From Photorhabdus thracensis (GTDB lineage Bacteria > Pseudomonadota > Gammaproteobacteria > Enterobacterales > Enterobacteriaceae): 64,000 nucleotides of DNA. The translations under genes and the position numbers were made by a program. Location of the stretch: positions 248,001 to 312,000 of the forward strand of contig NZ_CP011104.1 of assembly GCF_001010285.1 (NCBI RefSeq). Reading direction: 5' to 3'. Below, piece after piece: positions 28,197 through 37,184 of the stretch. The notes under the pieces were generated by a model. That model had not been told where the DNA came from. It searched no databases and saw nothing but the letters and a program-made list of their open reading frames with translations. Every line of letters starts with the position of its first letter. Within the stretch, counting starts at the first letter, position 1.

Positions 28197-29198
28197 ATGG
28201 CTACAATGAAAGATGTAGCACATCAAGCTGGCGTATCCGTGGCTACCGTAAGCCGGGTCATCAATAACACGGCCTACGTCGAACCGGGTACTCGTGAACG
28301 TGTCGAAAAAGCAATGCGTGAATTCAACTACCACCGAAATTCTGCTGCGCTTGCCCTGGCAAAAAGATGCGGGGATATGTTGGGTTTACTCACCGGTAAC
28401 CTGGCTGATCCTTTTTTTTCCCGTTTAGCACGCGGAGTTGAAGAAATTGCCCGAAAAAAAGGGGTAAAACTGATGGTTTGTAGTGGTGGGCATCAGGCTG
28501 AACTCGAGAAATCCGCCTTAGATTTTTTAATCAATCAAGGGTGCGAAGCGATAGTGGCACATACCACTCGAATGAGTGATACAGACATATTACGTTATGC
28601 AGCGCATACGCCAGCATTAGTGATTGTTAATCGATATTTGCCTGCCATCGCCAACCGGTGTATCTGGTTAGATAATGTTAGCGCTTCGCAGACTGCTACT
28701 CACTATCTTATCCAAAATGGTCATCGAAAAATCGCCTGTGTAACGGCAGACCTGCCTATTGATGATAGAAAACTCCGCCTGGAGGGATATTATTCTGCAA
28801 TGACTCATGCGGGTATCACCGTACCTGGCAATTGGGTTATCAGCGCTCCATTTGACGAAAAAGGAGGAGAACTGGCAACTGAAAAGCTCTTAAGCAGCGG
28901 CATCAACTTTACTGCCGCAGTGACATTCAACGATGTTATGGCTGCTGGCATGATGCGAGCCCTGCATCAACGGAAAATCAACTTACCGGAACAACTGTCG
29001 ATTGTTGGGTTTGATGATATTGTCCCGGCGCGATATCTCTATCCCTCTTTAACGACTGTACACTACCCAATAGAAAGGATGGCACGACGAGCTGCTAATC
29101 TGGCGTTACAGCTCAATGCCCAGAAAGAACCCGCCCCACAAATGAATATGTTCTCAGCCGAACTCGTCATCAGAGATTCTGTTTTTTCCATAGGATAA
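28197..29198 (+). CDS. LacI/GalR-family transcriptional regulator
   Basis: This 333-residue repressor has the HTH MATMKDVAHQAGVSVATVSRVINN and a sugar-binding-like sensor domain with the family motif LSIVGFDDIVPARYLYPSLTTV. It resembles GalR/GalS most, but its neighbours are an NhaC-type antiporter and a PatB/MalY-like lyase. A GalR-type operator ATGAAACCGATTACAT stands just downstream, before nhaC. I infer that it controls the nhaC-patB pair and perhaps itself. The ligand is unknown. Confidence 0.88.
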   Translation: MATMKDVAHQAGVSVATVSRVINNTAYVEPGTRERVEKAMREFNYHRNSAALALAKRCGDMLGLLTGNLADPFFSRLARGVEEIARKKGVKLMVCSGGHQAELEKSALDFLINQGCEAIVAHTTRMSDTDILRYAAHTPALVIVNRYLPAIANRCIWLDNVSASQTATHYLIQNGHRKIACVTADLPIDDRKLRLEGYYSAMTHAGITVPGNWVISAPFDEKGGELATEKLLSSGINFTAAVTFNDVMAAGMMRALHQRKINLPEQLSIVGFDDIVPARYLYPSLTTVHYPIERMARRAANLALQLNAQKEPAPQMNMFSAELVIRDSVFSIG

Positions 29199-29251
29199 AC
29201 ACATACAAAACAAGCGTAAAAAACGATACACAGATCGCATTTTCACACTTC

Positions 29252-29267
29252 ATGAAACCGATTACAT
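29252..29267. promoter_or_regulatory. LacI/GalR-type operator upstream of nhaC
   Basis: The imperfect palindrome ATGAAACCGATTACAT is centred about 90 bp upstream of the nhaC start. It fits the GalR/CytR operator style with a central CG. The adjacent regulator gene is the obvious partner. The same 16 bp recur at 24925. Confidence 0.65.
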
Positions 29268-29348
29268 GGACAAGTCACATCTCTCACATTCCATTCGAAA
29301 AAAATTTATTATTCTTTCTCAATAACATATCCGAAACAGGGATTTTAA

Positions 29349-30803
29349 ATGGATAACAAAAAAAAGCTTAATCTGGGACTCGCTATGCTGCCGATCGTAG
29401 CAATGCTCCTACTTCTGGTTATTGGCTATGGTCAACTGGGACTGCGCATTGAGTCCTTATTACTCATGTCAGCAGGAATAGCGGCTGCCTTAGCGTATTG
29501 GCAAGGCTACCGCTGGAATGACATTATTGATTCCATTGTGGCAAAGCTAGCCAAAGCAATGCCGGTGATCATGATATTGATTTGCGTAGGAGGACTCATC
29601 GGAACCTGGATGATCAGCGGAACCATACCTTATATGGTTTACTGGGGATTAAAACTGATTAACCCGCAATATATACTCATTGCCGCCTTCTTTATCACGA
29701 GCGTTATCTCAGTCTGCACCGGTACATCGTGGGGTGCAGCCGGAACGGTGGGTGTTGCTCTAATGGGGGTAGCGGCAGGTCTTGATGTGCCTTTGGCTGC
29801 CGCCGCAGGTGCGGTTGTTTCAGGCGCATATTTCGGCGATAAAATTTCACCTTTATCTGATTCAACTAATTTCGCTGCCATCGTCGCCGACACCGACCTT
29901 TACAGCCACATCCAACACCTGCTGTATACCACTATCCCAAGCTTTATTTTAGCGGCAATTGTTTATCTTATCGCTGGTCATACAAGCTCAGTAGGTAGCG
30001 TCGCAACACCTGAAAAAGTCACAGACATCATTCAATCTCTTGAAAGCCTTTATCACTTCAATTTATTACTGATTTTGCCACCGGGACTGGTTTTATGGGG
30101 TGCAATAACAAAACGTCCGGTGATACCCGTCATGCTGGCTGCATGTGCATTGGCTATTGCGATCGGCATAGGTCTTCAGGGATTCACACTTAAGCAGGGC
30201 CTTAATGCGTTGATAGATGGCTTCAATCTCTCAATGTTCTCTGACCAAGGGCACAACATCACCGGGGTCGTTAACGACATTCCACGCTTGCTCAATCGCG
30301 GTGGCATGTTCTCAATGATGAGTACCATCCTGCTGGTATTTTGTGCATTCTCGTTTGCCGGCGTTTTGGCGCTCACTGGCGCCCTGACCACCATCATTAA
30401 TCATCTTCTGCAAGCGGTTCACACAACCGGACAACTTATCGCGGCAACCGTAGCCACAACCATTCTTGTGACCGGCGCCACCTGTGACGGAAAACTGGCT
30501 CTTCTCATCCCGGCAGAGCTCTTCAAAGGGGCCTATCGCCGCTTGGGCCTGGATAATAAAAACCTATCACGGACAATAGAAGATGCCTGTACCGTCATTG
30601 AGCCACTCATCCCATGGACTGCTGCGGGTATTTACATGGCAACGACTCTGGGTGTCAGTACGCTTGAGCTGCTACCCTGGGCTATCCAGTGCTACGTCGC
30701 CATCTTTTTTGCACTCATTTATGGCTTTACTGGTTTCGGTATTGCAAGAGTCGCACCGGAATATTCCCTGAAGAATAAGGAAAGCCAACATGAAACCGCA
30801 TGA
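29349..30803 (+). CDS. NhaC-family Na+/H+ antiporter or organic-acid/amino-acid exchanger
   Basis: This 484-residue membrane protein has about a dozen hydrophobic segments. It carries NhaC-family motifs including TGTSWGAAGTVGVALMGVAAG and GDKISPLSDSTNFAA. NhaC proteins exchange Na+ for H+, or move organic acids (such as malate/lactate) or S-adenosylmethionine-related compounds. It overlaps the following PatB/MalY gene by 14 bp, so the two are likely translationally coupled. That points to import of a substrate for the lyase, possibly a sulfur amino acid (inference). Confidence 0.85.
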   Translation: MDNKKKLNLGLAMLPIVAMLLLLVIGYGQLGLRIESLLLMSAGIAAALAYWQGYRWNDIIDSIVAKLAKAMPVIMILICVGGLIGTWMISGTIPYMVYWGLKLINPQYILIAAFFITSVISVCTGTSWGAAGTVGVALMGVAAGLDVPLAAAAGAVVSGAYFGDKISPLSDSTNFAAIVADTDLYSHIQHLLYTTIPSFILAAIVYLIAGHTSSVGSVATPEKVTDIIQSLESLYHFNLLLILPPGLVLWGAITKRPVIPVMLAACALAIAIGIGLQGFTLKQGLNALIDGFNLSMFSDQGHNITGVVNDIPRLLNRGGMFSMMSTILLVFCAFSFAGVLALTGALTTIINHLLQAVHTTGQLIAATVATTILVTGATCDGKLALLIPAELFKGAYRRLGLDNKNLSRTIEDACTVIEPLIPWTAAGIYMATTLGVSTLELLPWAIQCYVAIFFALIYGFTGFGIARVAPEYSLKNKESQHETA

Positions 30804-31968
30804 TTTCAATCAAATAATCGATCGCCACAACACAGGCTCTGTTAAGTGGGACTTTTTGGATCGTTACCTGCAATTGAACCAAACTGATCTTCTGCCGATG
30901 TGGATTTCTGATTTCGATTTCCAATGTCCGGAAGAAATCCAGCAAGCACTACACACCCGAGTCAACCACGGCATTTTCGGTTATAGCGAACGCGACGATA
31001 ACTATTACCAAGCAGCAATAGACTGGTTTTCAAAACGCCACCAGTTAACCTTAAGCCGGGATTGGTTCACTTCAATAGAAGGTGTCATACCCGGGCTGGC
31101 TTTGCTGCTCCAGATGCTCAGTAAACCGGGTGAAGGAGTCGTGGTACAAGGGCCCTATTATGGCTCATTCGCCAAAATCATCACCATGAACGACAGGGTG
31201 ATTATTGAAAACCCGCTACTTGAAAGTCCTGAAGGTTATCAAATTGACTATGGTCACTTAGAGCAGGTGTTGGAGCAACACAGACCGCCTTTGCTCCTGT
31301 TATGTAACCCACACAATCCTACTGGGCGATGCTGGAATCACGACGAATTGACCCGATTATTGACGCTCTGTAAAAAGTACGGTGCAACGGTAATTTCTGA
31401 TGAAATTTGGGCTGATTTGATTTTACCTGGGAAAACATTCACCTCAGTACTGCATCTGGGGAACGAATGGCATAGCAACGTCATTGCCGCGACCTCAGCA
31501 AGTAAAACATTTGGACTCTCATCACTTCGAATATCGAACTTTCTCATTCCAGATCCCGGCCTTCGGCGTGCCTTTATTGATCGATTAAACGCCCATGGAT
31601 TAGATGTATTTAACTCGCTATCGATGACTGCGGCCACAGCAGCATATCAACATGGAAGTCTATGGTTTGATGAGCTACAAAATCACCTAGCTGAAAACCG
31701 CCGCTGGTTGGAGCAAGCTATAGCGCATACTCTCCCTTGGTGCCAAATGACCAAAGCCGAAGGCACCTACCTGGCTTGGTTGGATTGCCGAGCTTTAGGT
31801 CTGGATGATGATGCTCTCCAGTTGGCCTTGCTACAGAAAGCGAAAATAGCCGTTTCAATGGGACGGAATTTTGGCGATAGGGGAAAAGGATTTATCCGGA
31901 TAAATTTGGGTTGCCCTCGTCAGTATCTTGAAAAGGTGATCACCGGTTTAATTCAGTTAACACCATAA
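30790..31968 (+). CDS. PatB/MalY-type PLP-dependent C-S lyase / aminotransferase
   Basis: This 392-residue class I/II aminotransferase-fold protein is of the MalY/PatB type. Members act as cystathionine or cysteine-S-conjugate beta-lyases. The N-terminus has the family DLLPMWISDFDFQCPEEIQ motif, and the PLP lysine lies in TSASKTFGLSSLRIS. It overlaps nhaC by 14 bp. The last ~38 codons plus the terminator are duplicated about 1 kb downstream beyond a toxin-antitoxin pair. The physiological substrate cannot be read from the sequence. Confidence 0.88.
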   Translation: MKPHDFNQIIDRHNTGSVKWDFLDRYLQLNQTDLLPMWISDFDFQCPEEIQQALHTRVNHGIFGYSERDDNYYQAAIDWFSKRHQLTLSRDWFTSIEGVIPGLALLLQMLSKPGEGVVVQGPYYGSFAKIITMNDRVIIENPLLESPEGYQIDYGHLEQVLEQHRPPLLLLCNPHNPTGRCWNHDELTRLLTLCKKYGATVISDEIWADLILPGKTFTSVLHLGNEWHSNVIAATSASKTFGLSSLRISNFLIPDPGLRRAFIDRLNAHGLDVFNSLSMTAATAAYQHGSLWFDELQNHLAENRRWLEQAIAHTLPWCQMTKAEGTYLAWLDCRALGLDDDALQLALLQKAKIAVSMGRNFGDRGKGFIRINLGCPRQYLEKVITGLIQLTP

Positions 31969-32011
31969 AATAAAAATACAATATTATATCGGCCTCTGAT
32001 AATGGCAAAAA

Positions 32012-32053
32012 GCCGGATAAGTGCAACCTATTACCAAATCGCGCTTATCCGGC
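32012..32053. terminator. Hairpin terminator after the patB/malY-like gene
   Basis: GCCGGATAAG (32012-32021) and CTTATCCGGC (32044-32053) form a perfect 10-bp stem around a 22-base loop. It lies between the convergent ends of the lyase gene and brnA. A degenerate copy lies at about 33047-33090. Confidence 0.65.
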
Positions 32054-32063
32054 TGTATAGAGA

Positions 32064-32366
32064 TTACTTTCGATGCAAATCACGCATCATGGCTTCACGT
32101 AAGATAGCATTAAGCCTCGTCTGATAACCTCTTCCTGGTTTTTTAAGCCAAACCAATACATCAGCATCAATCCTGACTGATGCTTGTGTTTTTACCGGAC
32201 GATAGAACTGCCCCTGTGCGGCTTTCTTCCAGAAATCTTCATTCAGCAACGCGATGTCACTGTAATCAATATCACTATCAGACTTGCCGGACAGCGCTTT
32301 AAGTTCAGATTCCCGTTTTTCAGTCAGAGGCGGCAATTCGCTTCGTTTGTATTTAACCATGCTCAT
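32064..32366 (-). CDS. brnA: BrnA antitoxin
   Basis: This 100-residue antitoxin of the BrnT/BrnA type II system neutralises BrnT and represses the operon. The C-terminal ribbon-helix-helix-like segment reads TQASVRIDADVLVWLKKPGRGYQTRLNAILREAM, the family hallmark. The start at 32366 (MSMVKYKRS) overlaps the end of brnT by 14 bp, the usual toxin-first order. An alternative ATG two codons later (32360) is possible. The pair lies between two copies of the patB/malY gene end. Confidence 0.92.
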   Translation of the reverse strand: MSMVKYKRSELPPLTEKRESELKALSGKSDSDIDYSDIALLNEDFWKKAAQGQFYRPVKTQASVRIDADVLVWLKKPGRGYQTRLNAILREAMMRDLHRK

Positions 32367-32646
32367 AACGTTTCCTCTCATTCCGCTCTGCTTTTCGTGC
32401 ACTGATAATACGAATAACCTCGGTACCATCTTCAAACCGTATCGTATGAGCGACCAGAACAACCACACATTCTTTCACTGTTCCAATCGTCTGCCAGCGA
32501 TATTCACCATTTTCAAAACGATCCTGCAATGACAGATGAAAAGGGTCATCAAAAACAAGAGCCGCTTCTTCAAAACGAATCCCGTGCTTACGGAAATTTG
32601 TTTCCGCTTTAGTGAGGTCCCATTCAAACCCAAGCTCCATCTTCAC
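32353..32646 (-). CDS. brnT: BrnT toxin (RelE-fold ribonuclease)
   Basis: This 97-residue BrnT-family ribonuclease toxin has the family start FEWDLTKAETNFRKHGIRFEEA and the C-terminal IRIISARKAERNERKRYE motif with the expected basic catalytic residues. BrnT arrests growth by cleaving RNA when BrnA is degraded. It is the promoter-proximal gene of the brnTA pair. An AT-rich region with short palindromic GTATATAC-like segments lies upstream, where BrnA would bind. Confidence 0.92.
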   Translation of the reverse strand: MKMELGFEWDLTKAETNFRKHGIRFEEAALVFDDPFHLSLQDRFENGEYRWQTIGTVKECVVVLVAHTIRFEDGTEVIRIISARKAERNERKRYEHG

Positions 32647-32888
32647 ACCATAAAGTACATTTTTGTATATACATTCTTATTCTAGTGTACACGACATTGC
32701 ATCGCAAGTGAGGAATTTACCATAACACCTGTTACAGAAACCGCCTCAACGCCCCTCAAATCGTGGATTCTCCACCTTCCGGCCATCCCCTATTTACTGG
32801 CGGTGGAGTATTGAGTCGTTTTTTTAAGCTGATAAAAGGAACAAGTCATGATGTAGAGTCATGACTGCAACGCAGTGCCGATGCAATG

Positions 32889-33090
32889 TTTCAATGGAAC
32901 GGAATTTTGACGATAAGGGAAAAGGGCTTATCCGGATAAATTTGAGTTGCCCTCGTCAGTATCTTAAGAAGGTGATCACCGGTTTAATTCAGTTAACACC
33001 ATAAAATAAAAATACAATATTATACCACTACCCAATAATAGCGAAGAGTCGGATAAGTGTAGCATGTTACCAAATCGCACCTAATCCGAT
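32889..33090 (+). repeat. Decayed duplicate of the patB/malY 3' end and terminator
   Basis: This ~200-bp segment matches 31853-32053 (end of the lyase gene plus its terminator) with scattered substitutions. The coding part now has in-frame stops (TTTTGA, GATAAG), and the terminator stem is weakened. The two copies bracket brnTA. The flank to the left (32647-32888) holds a perfect short inverted repeat GTCATGA / TCATGAC (32845-32865) and no gene. Confidence 0.85.
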
Positions 33091-33303
33091 TGTATTCTTT
33101 GTTTAAAGAGAAATAAATTTTCATCCTGACAAAACACCACCGAACTTTATTCAATATATGTAGAAAATCTACCTATCAGAATTATGCCTGATGTACAAAG
33201 AGAATTTTCATTTATTAAAAATTCTGCTCGTACCTCAGACATTAAACCCCCTTCTCATTAACTTTGTTATGAGAAGTTCAAGTAAATTTTTACGAATAAT
33301 AAT

Positions 33304-33516
33304 TTACTTAGAATATCTGCTTGGCCATATTTCAGATGGCTCACAATTCAAAATGGTAGCAATAATCCGCTCCCCCTTGGGCCATGGACGGTGTAAAACA
33401 TTTGATAAAGTAGATGATGCAAGCCCTGCTTCTCTTGAAACTGCCGCCAACGATGTTCCTCGTTTTTTCAGCGCCGCAATAATATCAGCTTTATGCCAGT
33501 CGTGTCTTTCGATCAT
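33304..33516 (-). CDS. Ner/SfsB-like small DNA-binding protein
   Basis: This 70-residue protein starts MIERHDWHKADIIAALKKRG, with an HTH (SLAAVSREAGLASSTLSNVL) and the family end RPWPKGERIIATILNCEPSEIWPSRY. Ner-type proteins are phage Mu/D108 repressors of early genes, and chromosomal relatives (SfsB/Nlp) activate sugar genes. I chose the second in-frame ATG because it gives the family N-terminus. It stands alone upstream of the LuxR array. The inverted repeat GCTGTGCT / AGCACAGC (33649-33683) lies upstream and could be its operator (inference). Confidence 0.85.
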   Translation of the reverse strand: MIERHDWHKADIIAALKKRGTSLAAVSREAGLASSTLSNVLHRPWPKGERIIATILNCEPSEIWPSRYSK

Positions 33517-34044
33517 TCCTATTTCCTTCCTCAGTTTGGTTATACAAGGTACTATGCCCATATCCACTTCCTATTATCAGACCAATGTTTTTATGTTGTT
33601 ACAGCTTTTCCCCTGGGTCCGCACTGGGTGCGGAATACTAAAAAAATAGCTGTGCTAAAACGTCAAACCCCGCAAAGCACAGCAAATTCTCCGATATAGA
33701 AAGAGAGATGATTGTTGTTTTAAATGTTACATCTAATTACAGAAGTTTAGTTATTCTTAAAAAAGTTGGAATCGTATTAAATACTTCAATCAACCTTTTA
33801 AGGTAATCCTCTAATTAAGTAGCATGGCTCATGCTGAGTTAGTACAACCAATTAACATACAAAGTGCAGTTATATTGCAAAACTTATATTAGTCTCACCA
33901 CTAAGTATTTACTACTTATTTAAACAAGAATAATTGTTGCAAGCCATTCGTTTAAATGAAAAATAAACACAGGCAACATGTAAAACCCGAAATATACACT
34001 TAATACAAGAGGGGTTATTTGTTTATCTCACTCTTCGGATCACT

Positions 34045-34525
34045 GAGAAATGTGTTCAGAAACTATCGTTTTTTTCAAAACACGGGCAATAATTGCTCTT
34101 TCTTACAAAGAAGAGTAAATAAAACAGTTTAGTAAAATGGCTATCAAGCATTAGGACAAATAACTATTTATCCATTTACAACGAAAAAGGTTACGGATGA
34201 CTTCGGACACAATCTGTACTTATTTACCGTTGATAACACACACTTTATCGCTAAAAAACGCCAGATATCAGATGCAACAGCGAGCAAAGCAACAGCCCCG
34301 TGCCATTTCTTCAATAAACCATAAAATAATTTTCATATAAAATAATAAATATAGTTATATTTCTATTAATTTAAAATCACATCATTAAATAGTAAAAAAT
34401 CAATTAATAAATATACGATTTTTGACGAAAAAGTTATTATCTTCTATTATATAACTGCCTACTTGAAGTGTAACCGGCAAACAAAATTTTCAAATAATAA
34501 TTTAAATAAAGGTTTAGGAGCTGTT
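34045..34525 (+). repeat. Leader region of the PAS4-LuxR array, copy 1
   Basis: This roughly 480-bp AT-rich leader is homologous to 38025-38501, including AAATAAAACAGTTTAGTAAA, a TAGTTATAT segment and the promoter. It precedes the first regulator of the array. The stretch 33684-34044 to its left is AT-rich, and I see no gene in it. Confidence 0.82.
34422..34450 (+). promoter_or_regulatory. Sigma-70-type promoter of the LuxR array
   Basis: TTGACG (34422-34427) and TATTAT (34445-34450) are separated by 17 bp, about 75 bp upstream of the first start codon. Both boxes are conserved in the duplicated leader at 38398-38426, which supports function. Confidence 0.7.
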
Positions 34526-35215
34526 ATGTCAAACATCAAAAAAAACCCCAGTAATATCACATCACAATTAACTCAAATGTGGGACAGAAGTAATGATCCC
34601 TGGGCAGCTAAAGATCTGCAATCAAGATTTATTTACGCGAATTCTGCTTTTTATCAACTACTTAACCTGCCTGAAGATTTCGATATTATAGGGCTTTCTT
34701 CCAATGAATTACCCTTACCTATCGCCGAATGTGCAGAAGAATTCCACCGTCAGGATCAAAAAGCCATTCAAACTATGCAACGGGTCACATCACTGGAAAC
34801 CCATCTGCTTGGAGAGCATAAAGTTAAACAAACCTATCTTTGTGACAAATATCCCCTTTGTGATGAAAATGGTGATTGCATGGGGATTATTTTACATATG
34901 TACAAAGCCCAGGATTTTTCTGTTTCTTACTATTATGAGAAAACATCTCCGTCAACCCTGCAATTTATCCCACCTAACGACATACTGACGCAAACCGAGT
35001 GGGAAGTTCTTTTTCTGACTCTGCGTTCTCAGGATGAGGAGAGCATCAGTAAAGAATTAACCATCAGCACAGAAGATGTTATTAATCATATTCAGTCTAT
35101 TTATCAAAAATTTAATTTACTACCCCATATGGAATTAGAAGATTTCTGCAAGAAAAATAATTACCACCTTTACGTTCCTGAAAGATTTTTCACTATTGGC
35201 AGCAGGGAATTATAA
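34526..35215 (+). CDS. PAS4-LuxR regulator, array member 1
   Basis: This 229-residue regulator has a PAS4-like N-terminal domain (ITSQLTQMWDRSNDPWAAKDLQSRFIYANSAF to about residue 145) and a C-terminal LuxR-type HTH (LTQTEWEVLFLTLRSQDEESISKEL...). It is the most divergent intact array member. Its recognition helix (TEDVINHIQSIYQKF) lacks the common RTVETHMARIYKKI sequence, so it probably reads another DNA site. The ATG at 34526 follows an AGGAG ribosome site. A conserved sigma-70-like promoter is directly upstream. Confidence 0.88.
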   Translation: MSNIKKNPSNITSQLTQMWDRSNDPWAAKDLQSRFIYANSAFYQLLNLPEDFDIIGLSSNELPLPIAECAEEFHRQDQKAIQTMQRVTSLETHLLGEHKVKQTYLCDKYPLCDENGDCMGIILHMYKAQDFSVSYYYEKTSPSTLQFIPPNDILTQTEWEVLFLTLRSQDEESISKELTISTEDVINHIQSIYQKFNLLPHMELEDFCKKNNYHLYVPERFFTIGSREL

Positions 35216-35256
35216 ATTTAACCCACTAATCATTAACTGTACAATAGGATTTAGTC

Positions 35257-35943
35257 ATGAGTAAAATCAATAAGCTCACTATTTCACCTCAAATCATCAA
35301 TACATTGCAGCAAAGCAATGACCCTTGGGGAATAAAAGATAAAGATTCATGCTTTATTTATGGCAACATGGCATTTAGACATCTTCAAAATCTTCCAGAT
35401 TCATTTGATTACGAAGGGCTTTTTGACGATGAAATTCCTTGGGATGGAGCTGGATTTGCACAGGAATTCATTATCCATGATAAAACCGTAATGACAAAAG
35501 AAACAAGGATATGTTCACTTGAAACACATATCTTTGGGAAAGAAAAAATTTTATCCTCTCATTTTCAGGAAAAACTTCCATTATATAATGATGAAAACGA
35601 ATGTGTCGGAGTCCTTTTCCATACATGGAAAGCCATGGATTTCTCATTAACCCGTTTATATCATGGTAAACTTCCGGCAACTATTCTATTCCAACCACCG
35701 ACTGATTTATTTACTCAACGGGAATGGGATATTATCTTCCTATCATTACAAAAATATACCAGTAAACAAATGGGCCGGCTGTTAGATATCTCCTATCGTA
35801 CGGTTGAAACCCATATGGCTCGGATATACAAAAAGATTGGCATTAATTCCTGTTATCAATTGGAAGAATATTGTCGCTTTAATGATTATGATCTTTATGT
35901 GCCAGAGAGGTTTGTACGCCCAGAAAGCAAAATGTTTATTTAA
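35257..35943 (+). CDS. PAS4-LuxR regulator, array member 2
   Basis: This 228-residue LuxR solo has an N-terminal PAS4 domain with WGIKDKDSCFIYGNMAF and FDYEGLFDDEIPWDGAGF. The C-terminal HTH is LFTQREWDIIFLSLQKYTSKQM ... RTVETHMARIYKKIGI. The invariant glutamate of the LuxR HTH (QRE) is kept. No AHL-binding domain or luxI is present. It starts 41 bp after member 1 with an AGGAT-type ribosome site and is very similar to the member at 36161. In the genus such arrays are candidate sensors of host or bacterial signals. Confidence 0.9.
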   Translation: MSKINKLTISPQIINTLQQSNDPWGIKDKDSCFIYGNMAFRHLQNLPDSFDYEGLFDDEIPWDGAGFAQEFIIHDKTVMTKETRICSLETHIFGKEKILSSHFQEKLPLYNDENECVGVLFHTWKAMDFSLTRLYHGKLPATILFQPPTDLFTQREWDIIFLSLQKYTSKQMGRLLDISYRTVETHMARIYKKIGINSCYQLEEYCRFNDYDLYVPERFVRPESKMFI

Positions 35944-35967
35944 ATTTCAAATTATCATGGAGTTTTC

Positions 35968-36160
35968 ATGAAGAACTATACAATATCACCTAAAATCATC
36001 AACATAATGGAAATAAGCAATGAACAGAGGGGAGTAAAAGATAGTTCTTCATGTTTTATTTACCATAATTCTATAACAAAAAGATTTATTCATAATGTAT
36101 TGTCAATAGGAAGTCACAAATTTAAACCACTAGCAATCAACTGTACAATAGGATTTAATC
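35968..36160 (+). pseudogene. Truncated PAS4-LuxR gene (N-terminal fragment)
   Basis: The first ~42 codons (MKNYTISPKIINIMEISNEQRGVKD...) match the N-terminus of the member at 39374. The homology breaks near 36094. The sequence then passes into a copy of the intergenic leader (CAATCAACTGTACAATAGGATTTA) that precedes the next gene. The whole HTH is missing, so no DNA-binding protein can be made. It looks like a deletion joining two tandem units. Confidence 0.85.
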
Positions 36161-36847
36161 ATGAGTAAAACTAACAATCTAATTATTTCACCTCAAGTGA
36201 TTAATACAATGCAGCAAAGTAATGATCCTTGGGGAATAAAAGATAGGAATTCATGCTGGATTTTTGGTAATTCAGGAGTGAAAACTCTTCAGAATCTTCC
36301 AAATGTATTTGATTATGAAGGCTTGTATGATGACGAGCTCCCTTGGGACGGGGCTGATTTTACACAAGAATACGTTATTCACGATAATATCGTGATGGAA
36401 AAAGAAAAAAGAATATGCTCACTTGAGACCCATATATATGGGAAAGATACATTTCTATCATCTTATTTTTCCGAGAAATATCCGCTATATAATGATGAAG
36501 GCGAATGTGTCGGAATCCTTTTACATTGCTGGAAAGCTCAGGATTTCTCATTAACCCGTCTATTTCATGGTAAACTTCCGGCATCTATTCTATTCCAACC
36601 ACCGACTGATTTATTTACGCAACGGGAATGGGATGTTATCTTCCTCTCCTTGCAAAAATATACCAGTAAGCAAATGGGCAAAATGTTGAATATCTCCTAT
36701 CGCACTGTTGAAACCCATATGGCACGGATATACAGAAAAATTGGCGTTAATTCCTGTTATCAACTGGAAGATTATTGTCGCTCTAATGATTATGATCTCT
36801 ATGTGCCAGAAAGATTTGTGCACCCAGAAAGCCGAATGTTTCTCTAA
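36161..36847 (+). CDS. PAS4-LuxR regulator, array member 3
   Basis: This 228-residue regulator is a close paralogue of member 2. The HTH half is nearly identical (TQREWDVIFLSLQKYTSKQMGKMLNISYRTVETHMARIYRKIGV), while the sensor differs more (SCWIFGNSGVKTLQNLPN). The contrast suggests that DNA targets are shared and signal recognition has diverged. The start follows the same AGGATTTAATC leader as member 2. Confidence 0.9.
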   Translation: MSKTNNLIISPQVINTMQQSNDPWGIKDRNSCWIFGNSGVKTLQNLPNVFDYEGLYDDELPWDGADFTQEYVIHDNIVMEKEKRICSLETHIYGKDTFLSSYFSEKYPLYNDEGECVGILLHCWKAQDFSLTRLFHGKLPASILFQPPTDLFTQREWDVIFLSLQKYTSKQMGKMLNISYRTVETHMARIYRKIGVNSCYQLEDYCRSNDYDLYVPERFVHPESRMFL

Positions 36848-36871
36848 GTCAAAAATTATAAAGGAGTTTTT

Positions 36872-37160
36872 GTGAAGAAGAACTATGCAATATCACCTCA
36901 GATTATCAACACAACGGAAATAAGTAATGAACCGTGGGGAGTAAAAATAGTTCTTCTTACTTTACAAACGCATACCAGTAAACAAATGGGGTGATTGTTA
37001 GATATATCTTATCGTACAGTCGAAACCCATATAGCACGGATATATAAAAAGATTGGGATTAATTCCTGTTATCAATTAGAAGGAATATTGTCGCCTCAAT
37101 GATTATGATCTCTATGTACTAGAAAGATTTGTACGCCCAGAAAACAGAATATTTTTTTAA
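36872..37160 (+). pseudogene. Internally deleted PAS4-LuxR pseudogene
   Basis: It starts with a GTG giving KKNYAISPQIINT and keeps ~30 N-terminal codons. It then jumps directly to the HTH region (CATACCAGTAAACAAATGGGG ... CGTACAGTCGAAACCCATAT) and the C-terminal end. The PAS core is gone, and stops and a further frameshift interrupt the HTH. It is a relic between members 3 and 4. Confidence 0.88.
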
Positions 37161-37184
37161 ATTTCAAACTATCACGGAGTTTTT

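Noticed and set aside
32760-32820. Possible riboswitch-like stem (CTCCACC / GGTGGAG) between brnT and the duplicated gene end
   Set aside because: It has a short stem with a long loop, precedes no gene in the right orientation and matches no known riboswitch.
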